Shown: one piece after another, positions 8,706 through 18,300 of the stretch
How positions within the stretch are numbered: the first letter of the stretch is position 1
Layout: each line of letters begins with the position of its first letter
Assembly: GCA_014138725.1 (NCBI GenBank)
Contig: JACJID010000006.1
Span: forward strand, 301,001 to 365,000
Length of the DNA: 64,000 nt
DNA from: Kutzneria viridogrisea
GTDB lineage: Bacteria; Actinomycetota; Actinomycetes; Mycobacteriales; Pseudonocardiaceae
Direction of reading: 5' to 3'
Translations under genes and position numbers: made by a program
Notes under the pieces: model-generated
Databases searched by the model: none
The model's input: the letters and a program-made list of their open reading frames with translations, nothing else
What the model was told of the DNA's origin: nothing

Positions 8706-10102
8706 GAAGCGGTTCGCTGCGGCTGCGGGTGACCCTCGCGGTCATCGGCGTGCTCGCGGTGGTCATCCTCGCGCTGGCCGTCGTGGTCGACGCGCTGTTC
8801 GGCCAGCAGACCGTGCAGGACCAGGCCAACGTGCTGCGGGACCGCGTGCAGCTGGCCAGGCAGTTGGAGGGCAAGCGGCTGACCACCGAGCTGCTCTACG
8901 AGCGGTTGTCCTCGGGCGGGCTGCTGCTGGTCCGGATCACCGACCCCAGCGGGCAGGCCCGCGGCCCCAAGCCGGACAACCGGGCCGCCGAGACCCCGGC
9001 CCCACAGACCCTCACCTACCGCAACGGCACCCGCATCACGATCTTCGCCGACGCGGAGTCCAAGCCGCAGGCCCGACTGCGCCGACTGCTGGTGATCGTC
9101 TCGCTGGTCACCCTCGCGGTCGGCGCCCTGGTCGTGGTGCTGACCGTGCGGTTCGCCGTCGGCCCGCTGGAGGCGATGGGCAGGCTGGCCCGCTCCATCG
9201 CCAACGGCAACCGCGGCCGGCGGCTGGCACCGGACCGGCGCAACACCGACATCGGGCGCACCGCCGCCGCCTTCGACGACATGCTCGACGCGCTGGAGGG
9301 CGCCGAGGCCCAGGCCCGCGGCTCCGAGGAGCGGACCCGGCAGTTCGTGGCCGACGCCGCGCACGAGCTGCGCACCCCGATCGCCGGGGTGCAGGCCGTG
9401 GCCGAGTCCGTGCTCCAGCAGGGCGCCGACGTGGAGCCCGAGGAGCGCGAGCGCATGATGCTGCTGCTGGTGCGCGAGTCGCGGCGGGCCGGGCGGCTCG
9501 TCGACGACCTGGTCGCACTGGCCCGCATCGAGGCGGGCATCGACCTCCAGCGCAAGCCCGTTGACCTGCACGCGCTGGCCGAGGCCGAGGCCGACCGCAC
9601 GCGGGTGCTCGCCCCCGAGCTCACCGTCCAGGTCTCCGGCACGCAGGTCACCGTGCAAGGCGACCCGCACCGCCTCGCCCAGGTGCTCGCCAACCTGATG
9701 AACAACGCCCGCCAGGCCGTGCAGGGCACCGGCCGGATCACCGTCACGGTCGGCACCGCCGACCTCGGCGCCCACGGGCGGTTCGCCGAACTGATCGTCG
9801 CCGACGACGGACCCGGCGTGCCGCCCGCCGAACGCGAACGCATCTTCGACCGCCTCGTGCGGCTGGACGAATCGCGCGCTGGCCGCTCCGGCGGCTCCGG
9901 CCTCGGCCTGCCCATCGCGCGGGGCATCTGCCGCGTACACGGCGGCGACCTGCGCTGCGAGGCCCCCGCCCCCGGCCAGCCCGGCGCCGTCTTCCGCATC
10001 CTGCTGCCGCTGCCCGCCGCCCTGGACGCCCCCACCGTCGCCTTCGCCCCGGCCACCACCCCACTGGCCGTGCCCCCACCGGTTGTCAGACCCCCGGCGT
10101 AA
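8702..10102 (+). CDS. Sensor histidine kinase with altered C-terminal tail
   Basis: A 466-aa protein from GTG 8702, inside the GTGA overlap with the response regulator. Domains in order: membrane helix ~8-28, a short extracytoplasmic sensor of ~90 residues, a second helix ~130-155, HAMP, HisKA with H221 in AAHELRTP, and HATPase with the N box (NLMNNARQA), G1 (DDGPGVPP) and G2 (GSGLGLPIA). It phosphorylates the upstream regulator. Odd point: the last residues (VVRPPA) and the stop codon are encoded by the 98-bp palindromic repeat that starts at 10084, so insertion of that repeat may have changed the natural C-terminus. The HATPase core is intact. Confidence 0.95.
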   Translation: MRSGSLRLRVTLAVIGVLAVVILALAVVVDALFGQQTVQDQANVLRDRVQLARQLEGKRLTTELLYERLSSGGLLLVRITDPSGQARGPKPDNRAAETPAPQTLTYRNGTRITIFADAESKPQARLRRLLVIVSLVTLAVGALVVVLTVRFAVGPLEAMGRLARSIANGNRGRRLAPDRRNTDIGRTAAAFDDMLDALEGAEAQARGSEERTRQFVADAAHELRTPIAGVQAVAESVLQQGADVEPEERERMMLLLVRESRRAGRLVDDLVALARIEAGIDLQRKPVDLHALAEAEADRTRVLAPELTVQVSGTQVTVQGDPHRLAQVLANLMNNARQAVQGTGRITVTVGTADLGAHGRFAELIVADDGPGVPPAERERIFDRLVRLDESRAGRSGGSGLGLPIARGICRVHGGDLRCEAPAPGQPGAVFRILLPLPAALDAPTVAFAPATTPLAVPPPVVRPPA

Positions 10103-10181
10103 CGTCAGAACCGGGGGGACCCCCGGGGCCCCAAGGGGGTGCGAGGTCCCCTGGTTCGACGTTACCGTGGGGGTCCGACAG
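10084..10181. repeat. 98-bp palindromic repeat, copy 1
   Basis: The 98 bases match 15212-15309 in the same orientation with only four differences by my count. The unit is itself an imperfect palindrome: the left arm TGTCAGACCCCCG..GTAACGTC pairs with the right arm GACGTTAC..GGGGGTCCGACAG, around a GC-rich core containing CCCCCGGGGCCCC. It begins inside the sensor kinase gene and provides its stop codon. As RNA it would form a very stable hairpin and may terminate kinase transcription. With copy 2 it brackets the regulator and ABC exporter genes. Confidence 0.95.
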
Positions 10182-10237
10182 TCAGGGGTCCTCACTTTTC
10201 GGGGTGGCCGCTTGGCGGTCCGGCTACCCTGACGCCA

Positions 10238-13200
10238 GTGACCATCGAGCTGGTTCTGCTGTCGCGGGTGTCCTACCGCGGCCTGGAGATCACCGGCTCC
10301 GGGCCGCGCAGCCTGCTCGCGCTCTTGGCCGGCGAACTGCGCGCGGGCTGCAGTACCGCCCGGCTGGTGGACGCGCTGTGGCCGGACGAGCGACCCGAGC
10401 ATCCCACGAAGGCGCTGCAACTCCTGGTGTTCCGCGCCCGCACGCGGCTTGGCCCTGACGTCATCCTCAGCACACCCACCGGCTATCGCCTCTCGCTGGG
10501 TGAGGACCAGGTCGATGCCTCCGCTGTGCTGCTCAGCGCGTCCGCGAGCGAGCAGTGCGCCCGTGTCGCCGACCACGCGTCGGCGCTGCAGCACGCCGAG
10601 GCCGGTCTCGCGCTGTGCGAAGGGGCCGCGAGCTGGGACAACGCGCTCGAAGACCCGCTGTCGGTGTTGCGCGCGGCGCGGGCGTCGACGTATCGGTCAC
10701 TGGCGCGTGCCCGCGCGCTGGCGTTGTCCCGGCTGGGCCGCCCCGCCGAAGCGGTCGAGCCGCTCAGCGAGCTGGCCCTGCAACGGCCCCGGGACGAGGA
10801 GGTCCTGGTGGAGCTGCTGCGCTGCGAGGCCGCCACGGTGGGCCCGGCCACGGCATTGGCCAGGTACGACGCCTACCGGCGGGCGTTGCGCGAGGAGTTG
10901 GGCAGCGACCCCGGCCCCGCACTGGGAAGCGTGCATCGCGAGTTGCTGCTCAGTGACGCGCCCATGGTCCGGCGCGGGGTGCGGCAGGAGCCCAACCCGA
11001 TGCTCGGCCGCGACAAGGACGTCGCCGCGGTGGCCGAACTGGTGCGTGCGTCGCGGGTGACCTCGATCGTCGGGGCCGGTGGCCTGGGCAAGACCCGGCT
11101 CGCGCACGCGGTCGCCCGTGCGGCGGAGCAGCGGGTGGTGCACTTCGTCGGGCTTGCCGGTGCCACCGCTGACAGCGACGTGGTCGGTGAGGTCGCGTCT
11201 GCCCTCGGCGTACGGGAGGCCGGCCCCACCCCGACCGGTCGGCTCGCCATGCGGGCGGACGCGCTCACCGGCATCGTCGACGCCCTCGGACCTGGCCCCG
11301 CGTTGCTGGTGCTGGACAACTGCGAGCACGTGGTGCGCGAAGCGGCCGAGCTGGTGCAGGCCCTGGTGTCCATGAGCAAGGAACTGCGGGTGCTCACCAC
11401 CAGCCGCGCCCCGCTCGGCCTTTCCTCGGAATCGGTGTACCCGCTGCCCGAGCTGGACCTGCCGACGATGATCGAGCTGTTCGGCCAGCGTGCGAGGGCG
11501 ACCCGCCCCGACATCGACCTGCCGCCGACGGTGGTGCGGGAGCTGTGTGGCCGCCTGGACGGGTTGCCGCTCGCCGTGGAACTGGCAGCGGCGCGAGTGC
11601 GGGTGATGTCGGTCGCCGAGATCGCCGGTCGGCTGGACGACCGGTTCGCCTTGCTGCGGGGCAGCATGCGGGACACGCCGCGGCGGCACCGCACGCTGCA
11701 CGCCGTCATCGACTGGAGCTGGCACCTCCTGGAGCCCGCTGGGCAGGCGGCGATGCGCGCGCTGTCGGTGTTCCCCGGCGGGTTCACCGCGGCCGCCGCG
11801 CGCCACCTGCTCGGTGACGACCTCGTCCTGGAGCAGCTGGTCGACCAGTCGCTGCTGCGGGTGGCCGACAGCGGATCGGGCACGCGGTTCCGGATGCTGG
11901 AGACCGTGCGCGAGTTCAGTACCGCACGCCGGGAGGAGGCCGGTGAGACCGACCGCGTCATCGCCCGCTTCCTCGGGTGGGCTCGCGACTTCGGGGTGCG
12001 GTGGCCGGAGCCGGACCTCGCCGCCGGCTTCTTCGTGGCCGTGGACGTGATTCGCGCCGAGCAGGACAACCTGGTGCAGGCCCTGAGGTACGGGCTCGAC
12101 CGGCAGGACGGCGCGACCGTCGCGGTGACCGCGGCCCTGCTGGGCAGCCTGTGGGTCACCGAATCGAACTTCACCCGCCTGGCGGCGCTGGCCAAGGACA
12201 CCGCCTGGGTGCTGTCCCACGTGCGGCCCGAGCCTGCCCTCGTCGAGGCCACCAGGACGGCCGCGGTGCTGGGCGCGCTGATCGGGTTCGTCATGCCGGA
12301 TCTCCGCCCGCTGCGCGCCCTGGTCACCCTGCGCCGGCTACCGCTGGCCCCGCCGAACACCCTCGTCCGAGCCGCCCACATCGCGCTGTGCGCGCCGGAT
12401 GTCCCTGCGCTGCACGAGCTGTCCGCCAGCGACAAGCCGCTGCTGGCCGGGATCGCCAACTACGTGCTCAGCTACGTGTGGGAGAACGTCAACGACCTGG
12501 ACAGCGCGCTGCGGGCGGCCAGGCGGATGCTCGCGTGCTTCGAGGGCGACGACCTACCGTTGATCCGGGCCGTGGCCCACGGCCGGGTCGGCGAACTGTG
12601 CCTGCTGGTCGACCCCGGGGAGGCGGCGTTTCGCCACCTGGATGCGGCGTTGTCGATCGCGGCGGAACTCGGGTGGTCCACCGGGTCTCGGGGGACGTGG
12701 GCATTGGTGCTGGCCAACCTGCAGCGTGGCAGGTTCGACGAGGCGGAACGCGGGCTGGACGAGGCGGCGCGGGGCGGGGACGAACCGGGTGGCGTGGTGA
12801 TGTTCGAGGTCTGCGCTCGCGCGGAGATCCTGCTCGGCCGGGGTGACGTCGAGGGTGGCCTGCGCCTGTGGCGACGGGCCGCCGACCGCCTGAGCAACAC
12901 CGGCGGCGATCTGTCCGGCGGCGGGCTGTGGCCTTTCGAGGTCGAGGCCGTCGCGGTCATCACGCATGCGCGCCATGGCCGGCTCGATCTGGTCAGGGAG
13001 ATCATCGACGCGCTGCCCGGCATCCTGTCCACCGTGGTCACCTCGGCGTCGATGGTGGAGTTCCCGGTGTGCGGTTCGCTCCTGCTGGCACTGGCCGTGG
13101 CGGACCTTGACGGCGGAGCCATCACAGCGGGCGTCCGGATGATCGCCCTGGCGGAGCGTTTCGGGCTGCTGCGCGGATTCCAGCCGACGATGTCCCCCGA

Positions 13201-13351
13201 GCGGATCAGGGGCATCGCCCAGCAGGCCGACCGGCCGGCGTACGCCGACGCGGTGTCGTCGTACGCCGACCTCGACCAGGACGGCCTGCGAGCCGCGGCT
13301 GTGGCGGTGCTGCGCGCGAGGAATCAGCTCACCGGCTCGGATCCCGCCTGA
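10238..13351 (+). CDS. BTAD/AfsR-like transcriptional regulator with NTPase domain
   Basis: A 1037-aa protein from GTG 10238. This start places the first strand (VTIELVLLSRV) where BTAD-family regulators begin; the frame upstream runs through the repeat and is not conserved. Residues ~1-90 form an OmpR-like winged helix ending in TGYRL, ~95-240 a BTAD helical domain, then an NB-ARC-like NTPase with Walker A GAGGLGKT (279-286), Walker B (LLVLDNCEH) and sensor (LTTSRAPLGL), and a long C-terminal TPR-like helical region. Such SARP/AfsR-type proteins switch on linked pathways, here most likely the convergent DrrAB exporter. Its 3' end overlaps the permease gene by 23 bp. It sits within the repeat-bounded cassette. 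Confidence 0.9.
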   Translation: MTIELVLLSRVSYRGLEITGSGPRSLLALLAGELRAGCSTARLVDALWPDERPEHPTKALQLLVFRARTRLGPDVILSTPTGYRLSLGEDQVDASAVLLSASASEQCARVADHASALQHAEAGLALCEGAASWDNALEDPLSVLRAARASTYRSLARARALALSRLGRPAEAVEPLSELALQRPRDEEVLVELLRCEAATVGPATALARYDAYRRALREELGSDPGPALGSVHRELLLSDAPMVRRGVRQEPNPMLGRDKDVAAVAELVRASRVTSIVGAGGLGKTRLAHAVARAAEQRVVHFVGLAGATADSDVVGEVASALGVREAGPTPTGRLAMRADALTGIVDALGPGPALLVLDNCEHVVREAAELVQALVSMSKELRVLTTSRAPLGLSSESVYPLPELDLPTMIELFGQRARATRPDIDLPPTVVRELCGRLDGLPLAVELAAARVRVMSVAEIAGRLDDRFALLRGSMRDTPRRHRTLHAVIDWSWHLLEPAGQAAMRALSVFPGGFTAAAARHLLGDDLVLEQLVDQSLLRVADSGSGTRFRMLETVREFSTARREEAGETDRVIARFLGWARDFGVRWPEPDLAAGFFVAVDVIRAEQDNLVQALRYGLDRQDGATVAVTAALLGSLWVTESNFTRLAALAKDTAWVLSHVRPEPALVEATRTAAVLGALIGFVMPDLRPLRALVTLRRLPLAPPNTLVRAAHIALCAPDVPALHELSASDKPLLAGIANYVLSYVWENVNDLDSALRAARRMLACFEGDDLPLIRAVAHGRVGELCLLVDPGEAAFRHLDAALSIAAELGWSTGSRGTWALVLANLQRGRFDEAERGLDEAARGGDEPGGVVMFEVCARAEILLGRGDVEGGLRLWRRAADRLSNTGGDLSGGGLWPFEVEAVAVITHARHGRLDLVREIIDALPGILSTVVTSASMVEFPVCGSLLLALAVADLDGGAITAGVRMIALAERFGLLRGFQPTMSPERIRGIAQQADRPAYADAVSSYADLDQDGLRAAAVAVLRARNQLTGSDPA

Positions 13352-14096
13352 ACAGCGCCCGCGCCCACAGGTAGCCGGCCAGCGCGAGGACGACGCACCA
13401 GGCGAGGGCGGCGACGCCGCTGTCGTTGATGGGCGTGCCCAACAGCAGCCCCCGCAACGTGTCGATGATCGGCGTGAACGGCTCGTACGCGGCGAACCAG
13501 CGCACCGGCGCGGACATCGAATCCGGCGAGACGAACGCGCTGCTGAGGAACGGCAGCAACTGGACGACGAGGACGAACGGGCTCGTGCCCTCGGCGGTCC
13601 TGGCGAGCAGCCCGACCGCGACCGCAAGCCAGGACAGGGCGAGCGCGAGCAGCGCGACCAGGCCGACCGCCGCCAGCCACCGCACCGGGTCGGCCGCCGG
13701 CCGGAAGCCCAGGAGCAGGGCGACGCCGACGACCAGGGCCGTGCTGAACACCGTCCGGGCGGTGGACCCGATGACATGCCCGGTCAGCACCGAGGCGCGG
13801 GAGATCGCCATGGTGCGGAACCGGGCGATGATGCCCGAGGTCATGTCCCGGTTGACCGCCATGGCCGTTGTGGAGGCCCCATAGCCCACAGTCATCAGGA
13901 GGACCCCGGCCACCACGTAGTCGATGTAGTCGCCGCCGTGCGCCGCCGTCCCGAGGCCGGCGTTCAGCGCGCCACCGAGCACGCCGACGAACAGCAGCAG
14001 GAGGACCACCGGCATCCCGATGGTCATGATCACCGACCCGGGATTGCGCAGCGTGTGCCGGAAGTTGCGCCGCAGCATGGTCACCGCATCGCTCAT
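13329..14096 (-). CDS. ABC-2 type exporter permease, DrrB-like
   Basis: A 255-aa integral membrane protein with about six helices, including VIMTIGMPVVLLLLFVGVL near residues 23-43, and a C-terminal helix ending in basic residues. The segment GIIARFRTMAISR before the second helix pair is typical of daunorubicin-resistance-type DrrB permeases. It partners the ATPase encoded directly upstream; the ATPase stop and this ATG overlap by 4 bp. The pair should export a hydrophobic drug or lipid-like compound. Its convergent partner is the BTAD regulator, whose 3' end overlaps. Confidence 0.9.
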   Translation of the reverse strand: MSDAVTMLRRNFRHTLRNPGSVIMTIGMPVVLLLLFVGVLGGALNAGLGTAAHGGDYIDYVVAGVLLMTVGYGASTTAMAVNRDMTSGIIARFRTMAISRASVLTGHVIGSTARTVFSTALVVGVALLLGFRPAADPVRWLAAVGLVALLALALSWLAVAVGLLARTAEGTSPFVLVVQLLPFLSSAFVSPDSMSAPVRWFAAYEPFTPIIDTLRGLLLGTPINDSGVAALAWCVVLALAGYLWARALFRRDPSR

Positions 14097-15052
14097 CGGA
14101 CTGCCTCCTTCGCCGCGCTCGGGTGGCCGGTGAGGGCGAAGAAGACGTCGTCGAGGTCCGGGGTGTGCACGGACAACTCGTCGACCTCGATCGCCGCCCG
14201 CTCCAGCCGGTCCAGCAGCGCGCGCAACGCCGGGACGCCGCCATCGCTGGGCACCTGCAGGGTGAGCGCCTCGTCATCCCGGGACACATCGCCAAGGGCA
14301 CGCGCAGCCGCGTCGAGGCCGGCGGCGTCGCCGAACCGCAGCCGTACATGACCACCGGGAACGCCGCGCTTGAGCTCCTCCGGGGTGCCCACCGCGACCA
14401 GCTTGCCCCGGTCGAGGACGGCGATCCGGTCGGCGAGCTCGTCGGCCTCCTCCAGGTACTGCGTGGTCAGGAAGATCGTGACCCCGCTGGCCACCAGCTC
14501 GCGGATGGTCTGCCACATCATGCGGCGGCTGCGCGGGTCCAGCCCGGTGGTCGGCTCGTCGAGGAAGATCACTCGCGGGTCGCCGACCAGCGTCATCGCC
14601 AGGTCCAGCCGGCGCCGCATGCCGCCGGAGTAGGTCGACGCCAGTTTTGTGGCCGCCTCCGTGAGATCGAACCGGTCGAGCAGCTCCGCGGCCCGTCGCC
14701 CGCCCTCGGCACGGCCGAGGTGGTGCAGGTCGGCCATGAGGACGAGGTTCTCCTCGCCGGTGAGCAGGTCGTCCACCGCCGAGAACTGGCCGGTGACCCC
14801 GATCGCGGCACGCACCGCGTCGGGTTCCTCGGCGAGATCGTGCCCGGCGATCCGGGCCTGGCCGCCGTCGAAGCCGATCAAGGTGGACAGGATCCGCACC
14901 GCGGTGGTCTTGCCCGCCCCGTTCGGGCCCAACAGGGAGAACGTCGTCCCCTCGCGGACATCCAGGTCGATGCCGTCGAGCACCACCTTGTCACCGAACG
15001 ACTTGCGCAGCCCGGTCACCGCGATCGCCGATCGTGATGGAGCGCTGGTCAT
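14093..15052 (-). CDS. ABC exporter ATP-binding protein, DrrA-like
   Basis: A 319-aa ATPase with an AGGAGG ribosome-binding site just before ATG 15052. Walker A GPNGAGKTT is at 42-50, the Q-loop near Q89, the signature SGGM at 142-145 and Walker B IFLDEP at 162-167, followed by TTQYLEEADELADRI. The C-terminal ~80 residues match the extra regulatory domain of DrrA-type ATPases (TPDLDDVFFALTG). It energises export through the DrrB-like permease that follows. It is transcribed in the same direction as jetC upstream, but the 98-bp palindrome and a ~160-bp gap separate them, so a separate promoter is expected in 15053-15210. Confidence 0.95.
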   Translation of the reverse strand: MTSAPSRSAIAVTGLRKSFGDKVVLDGIDLDVREGTTFSLLGPNGAGKTTAVRILSTLIGFDGGQARIAGHDLAEEPDAVRAAIGVTGQFSAVDDLLTGEENLVLMADLHHLGRAEGGRRAAELLDRFDLTEAATKLASTYSGGMRRRLDLAMTLVGDPRVIFLDEPTTGLDPRSRRMMWQTIRELVASGVTIFLTTQYLEEADELADRIAVLDRGKLVAVGTPEELKRGVPGGHVRLRFGDAAGLDAAARALGDVSRDDEALTLQVPSDGGVPALRALLDRLERAAIEVDELSVHTPDLDDVFFALTGHPSAAKEAVR

Positions 15053-15211
15053 GTCCCTCCTCCCAGTACCGTGGCGCTGGCGGCCACGCCCAGGAGGATG
15101 GTGCGGGCAGCGGGTTTCACCACGGCTTCATCGCGGTGTCGCCGCTCGCGCTGAGCGCGCGTTCGCGAAGAGTCGACGTGGGGCTTCGCGCAGTGCCTCA
15201 CAGGACACGCC

Positions 15212-15309
15212 TGTCAGACCCCCGGCGTAACGTCAAAACCGGGGGGACCCCCGGGGCCCCAAGGGGGCGCGAGGTCCCCTGGTTCGACGTTACCGCGGGG
15301 GTCTGACAG
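15212..15309. repeat. 98-bp palindromic repeat, copy 2
   Basis: Near-identical (94 of 98 positions) to 10084-10181, same orientation, 5128 bp apart. Here the two arms are better matched: CTGTCAGACCCCCG at 15211-15224 pairs perfectly with CGGGGGTCTGACAG at 15296-15309, and GTAACGTC with GACGTTAC inside. It begins 10 bp beyond the jetC stop codon, so it can act as the transcription terminator of the jet operon. It marks the right boundary of the regulator/exporter cassette. Confidence 0.95.
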
Positions 15310-15319
15310 GTCCGCGCGA

Positions 15320-18300
15320 TCAGGGGTCGTCGCGGTCGAGTCCGGCGCCGTCCCAGGTGGTGTGGGTGCAGGCGACCCCGCGGCCGTTCTTGGGGCGCAG
15401 CACGTCGTAGATGTGCATGCGCGGGATCTTCGAGGACACGCCCCAGCCGCTGGGCCAGGTGATGACCCAGTCCATGTCCAGGTCGACCAGCAGCCCGAGC
15501 ATGCGGGCGATGGTCGGGTCGTCGAGCCGCTCGAACGCCTCGTCGAGCAGCACCAGCCGCAGCGGGGCGAGTTCGTCCTCGGTGCTGCTGACCGCGTCGT
15601 AGAACGAGGCGGCGGCGGCGAACAGGGTCACGTAGGACACCAGCCGGGTCTCACCGGAGGACAGCTGGCGCAGCCGCCGCACGCGCGGCTTGCCGTCCGG
15701 GCCGGAGTCGCGCACCCGCACGGTGAACGAGTACCAGGTGCGGTAGTCCAGGGCCCTGGCCAGGATCTCGGCGTAGCCGCTGGAGTGCGCGTCCCGCTCG
15801 GCCTCGATCCGCTCGGTGATCACCTGGCGCAGCAGGTCGTCCTGGTCCTCGCTGCGCTCGGCCAGCGGGGTGCGCACCAGCTCCAGCGCCTGCTTGGTGC
15901 GCTCGTCCAGGGCCGCCGAGGGCCGCCACTCCAGTTGCACGTGCACGCCCTGGCTGGAACGGGCCTGGTCGAGCACGTCGTTCATGCGGCGGCACAGGTC
16001 CTCGGCCACCTCGATCTGACCGCGCAGCCGCTCGGCCAGGTCCCGGATCAGGTAGTCCGCGAAGATCGACTGGTAGCGCTCGCCGAGGAAACCGCGCTGC
16101 TCGGCGAGCCGCTCGCGGACCCGCTTGGCGGCCTCGGCCACCGGGCGCGGGCCGTCCTCCCCGGTCACGGTCACCGTGAGCACCCCGCCGGTGGTCTCCG
16201 CGCCGATGTCGTGCGTACCGGCCAGCGAGGTCTGCAACACCTGCAACTTGGTGATGACCGAACCCTCGCCCGCACCCTTGCGCTCGGCGGCCCCGGCCAG
16301 CACGCCCAGCGCCGCGTCCAGGTCGGCGGGCGGCTCCTGCTCGGGGAAGGCCGCGGTCCAGATGCCCGGCGCCGCAAGGGCTTCCTCGAACGCGGTGCTC
16401 GCGGACGACTCCTCGGCCCCGCGCGAGTCCAGCTGGGACCGCTTGGTCTCCAGCAGGGTCTCCACCTTGGTCGCCTGCTCGCGCACCTCCACCACGTGCT
16501 CGCGGGTGCGCGGCAGCTCACGGCGGACCCTGCGCCGTTCTTCCTCCAAAGTAGACAGTTGCGAGGAGACTTCCTGTGCCTCGCTGCCGATCGCCGAGCT
16601 GAGATCGTCCAGTGCGTGTGCGCGGTCGGCGTACTCGGTGCACAGCGCGTTGGCCGCGGACTCGGCCTCGGTCCGGTCGGTCACCGCGGCGTGGTGGTGG
16701 TTCATCGCGTCCATCAGGTCGGCCACGGTGCGCGCGCACCGCCCGGCCAGGCCCTCGGCCAGCTGCTCGGCCGCCGCCCGCGCCTCCGAGGCCGCGCGGT
16801 TGGCCCGCTCCAGCGCCTCAGTGTCCACAGTGGACGTCTCGGGGTCGGCAACCGCGATGCCCGACTCGGCCGCGGCCTGCACCAGCTCGGCGCGCGAGGC
16901 GTGCCAGCGGTCCTCGGCGGCGCCGTGCTCCTCGCGCAGCTGCTGCGAACGGGCCTCCGACTCCTCGGCCGACTCCCGCGCGCTGGTCAGCCGGGCGTGC
17001 GCGGCGATCAGCTCCCCGTCGTCCGGGAACGCCTCGACATGCCGCTCCCACTCGGTGGTCCGCTCACGCGCCTCGTCGCAGCGCCGCTCCGACTCGGCCA
17101 GTTCGGTGTGCAGCCGCTCCACGGCCTCGCTCAGCTCGGCGATCCGCCGCAGCCGCGCCGCCTCCCGGGCCCCGGCGCCGACGAACTCGGCCACCGACTT
17201 GGCCCGCGCGCCGCACAGCACACCGGCACGCCACGCGCCGGAGGTGGCCACGACCAGCCCGGGAACCGTTGTGGCAGCAGGGTCCTCGGCGACACCGACG
17301 GCCGCGAGCAGCTTCGCCACGACCTCGGCCGACACCGGGCTGCCCGGCTCGGCGGCGGGCACCAGCACCTCGGCGAGGCTGCGGCCCTCGGCGGCCGGAC
17401 CGGCCACGGCGAGCACCTCGGCCAGCTCCGGGTCGGACACCTTGCCGTCCGCGGACACCAGCGCGGTGAGCAGACCGCTGGCCTGCAACGCGGCCTCCAG
17501 CCCGGCCTGGTCCGCCTCGGCCAGCGTGGGCACGAAGTCCACCAGCCGGAAGAACGCCGCACCATCGCCAGCTGTGTTCGTGCCGCCGGAACGCAGCGAC
17601 ACCACCTCGGCCTCGTGCTCGGTGATCGTCGCGCGCAGCTCGGTCAGCCGCTGCTCGGCCGACACCACCTGCTGGCGTAGCTCGTGCACCTTCGGCGCGG
17701 CCCACTGCCTGATGTTGTCGCGCGCGGTCCGCGCCGCACCCCGCTCCTCGGCGAGCAGCTCGGCGGTCGGCATCATCGGGTACTGCACGGAGGAATCCGG
17801 GCCGCCAGCGGTCCAGCGGGACGCCTGCTCACGCCACACGTCCACGGCCGTGGCCAGTTGCTGGCCCGCCTCGTTGCGGCGGCCCGCCGACTCGGTCGCG
17901 GTCAGCTGGGCCTGGCGCGCGGCGCGTCGCAGTTCCTCGACATCGCGCAACTGCCGGTCCGACTTGAGCGCACGCTCGTGCAGGGACAGGGTCAAGGCGT
18001 TGCGGCGCCTGGCTTCCGAGGCGGCCTGCTCGGCCTGGCGGCCCGCGTCGCTGAGCGCGTCCAGCAGCGTCTGCGGCTGCACCGGGGGCAGCGTGCGCCG
18101 GTCGATGGCCAGCGGCTCCGACTCCGGGTCGGGCTTGGCCCGCACCTTGTCCGTGGTGCTGCTCGCCTCCGCCGAGGGCATCTTCGGCACCTGCGGGCAC
18201 AACTCGGCGTCCAGGCCCGCGGTGGCGAGCCTTTCCCTTGCCTGACCGGCGAGTTCGTCGGCGGCGTCGATGTCCTGGCCCAGTCGGCGCAGCACGGCCA

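Noticed and set aside
15053..15211. Remnant of jetD between the exporter and the repeat
   Set aside because: The ~160 bases hold no frame or Toprim-like residues; it reads as a promoter region for drrA.
15362..17680. 772-codon forward open frame opposite jetC
   Set aside because: Composition is dominated by Gly, Arg, His and Leu without motifs; the reverse frame has a complete SMC head.
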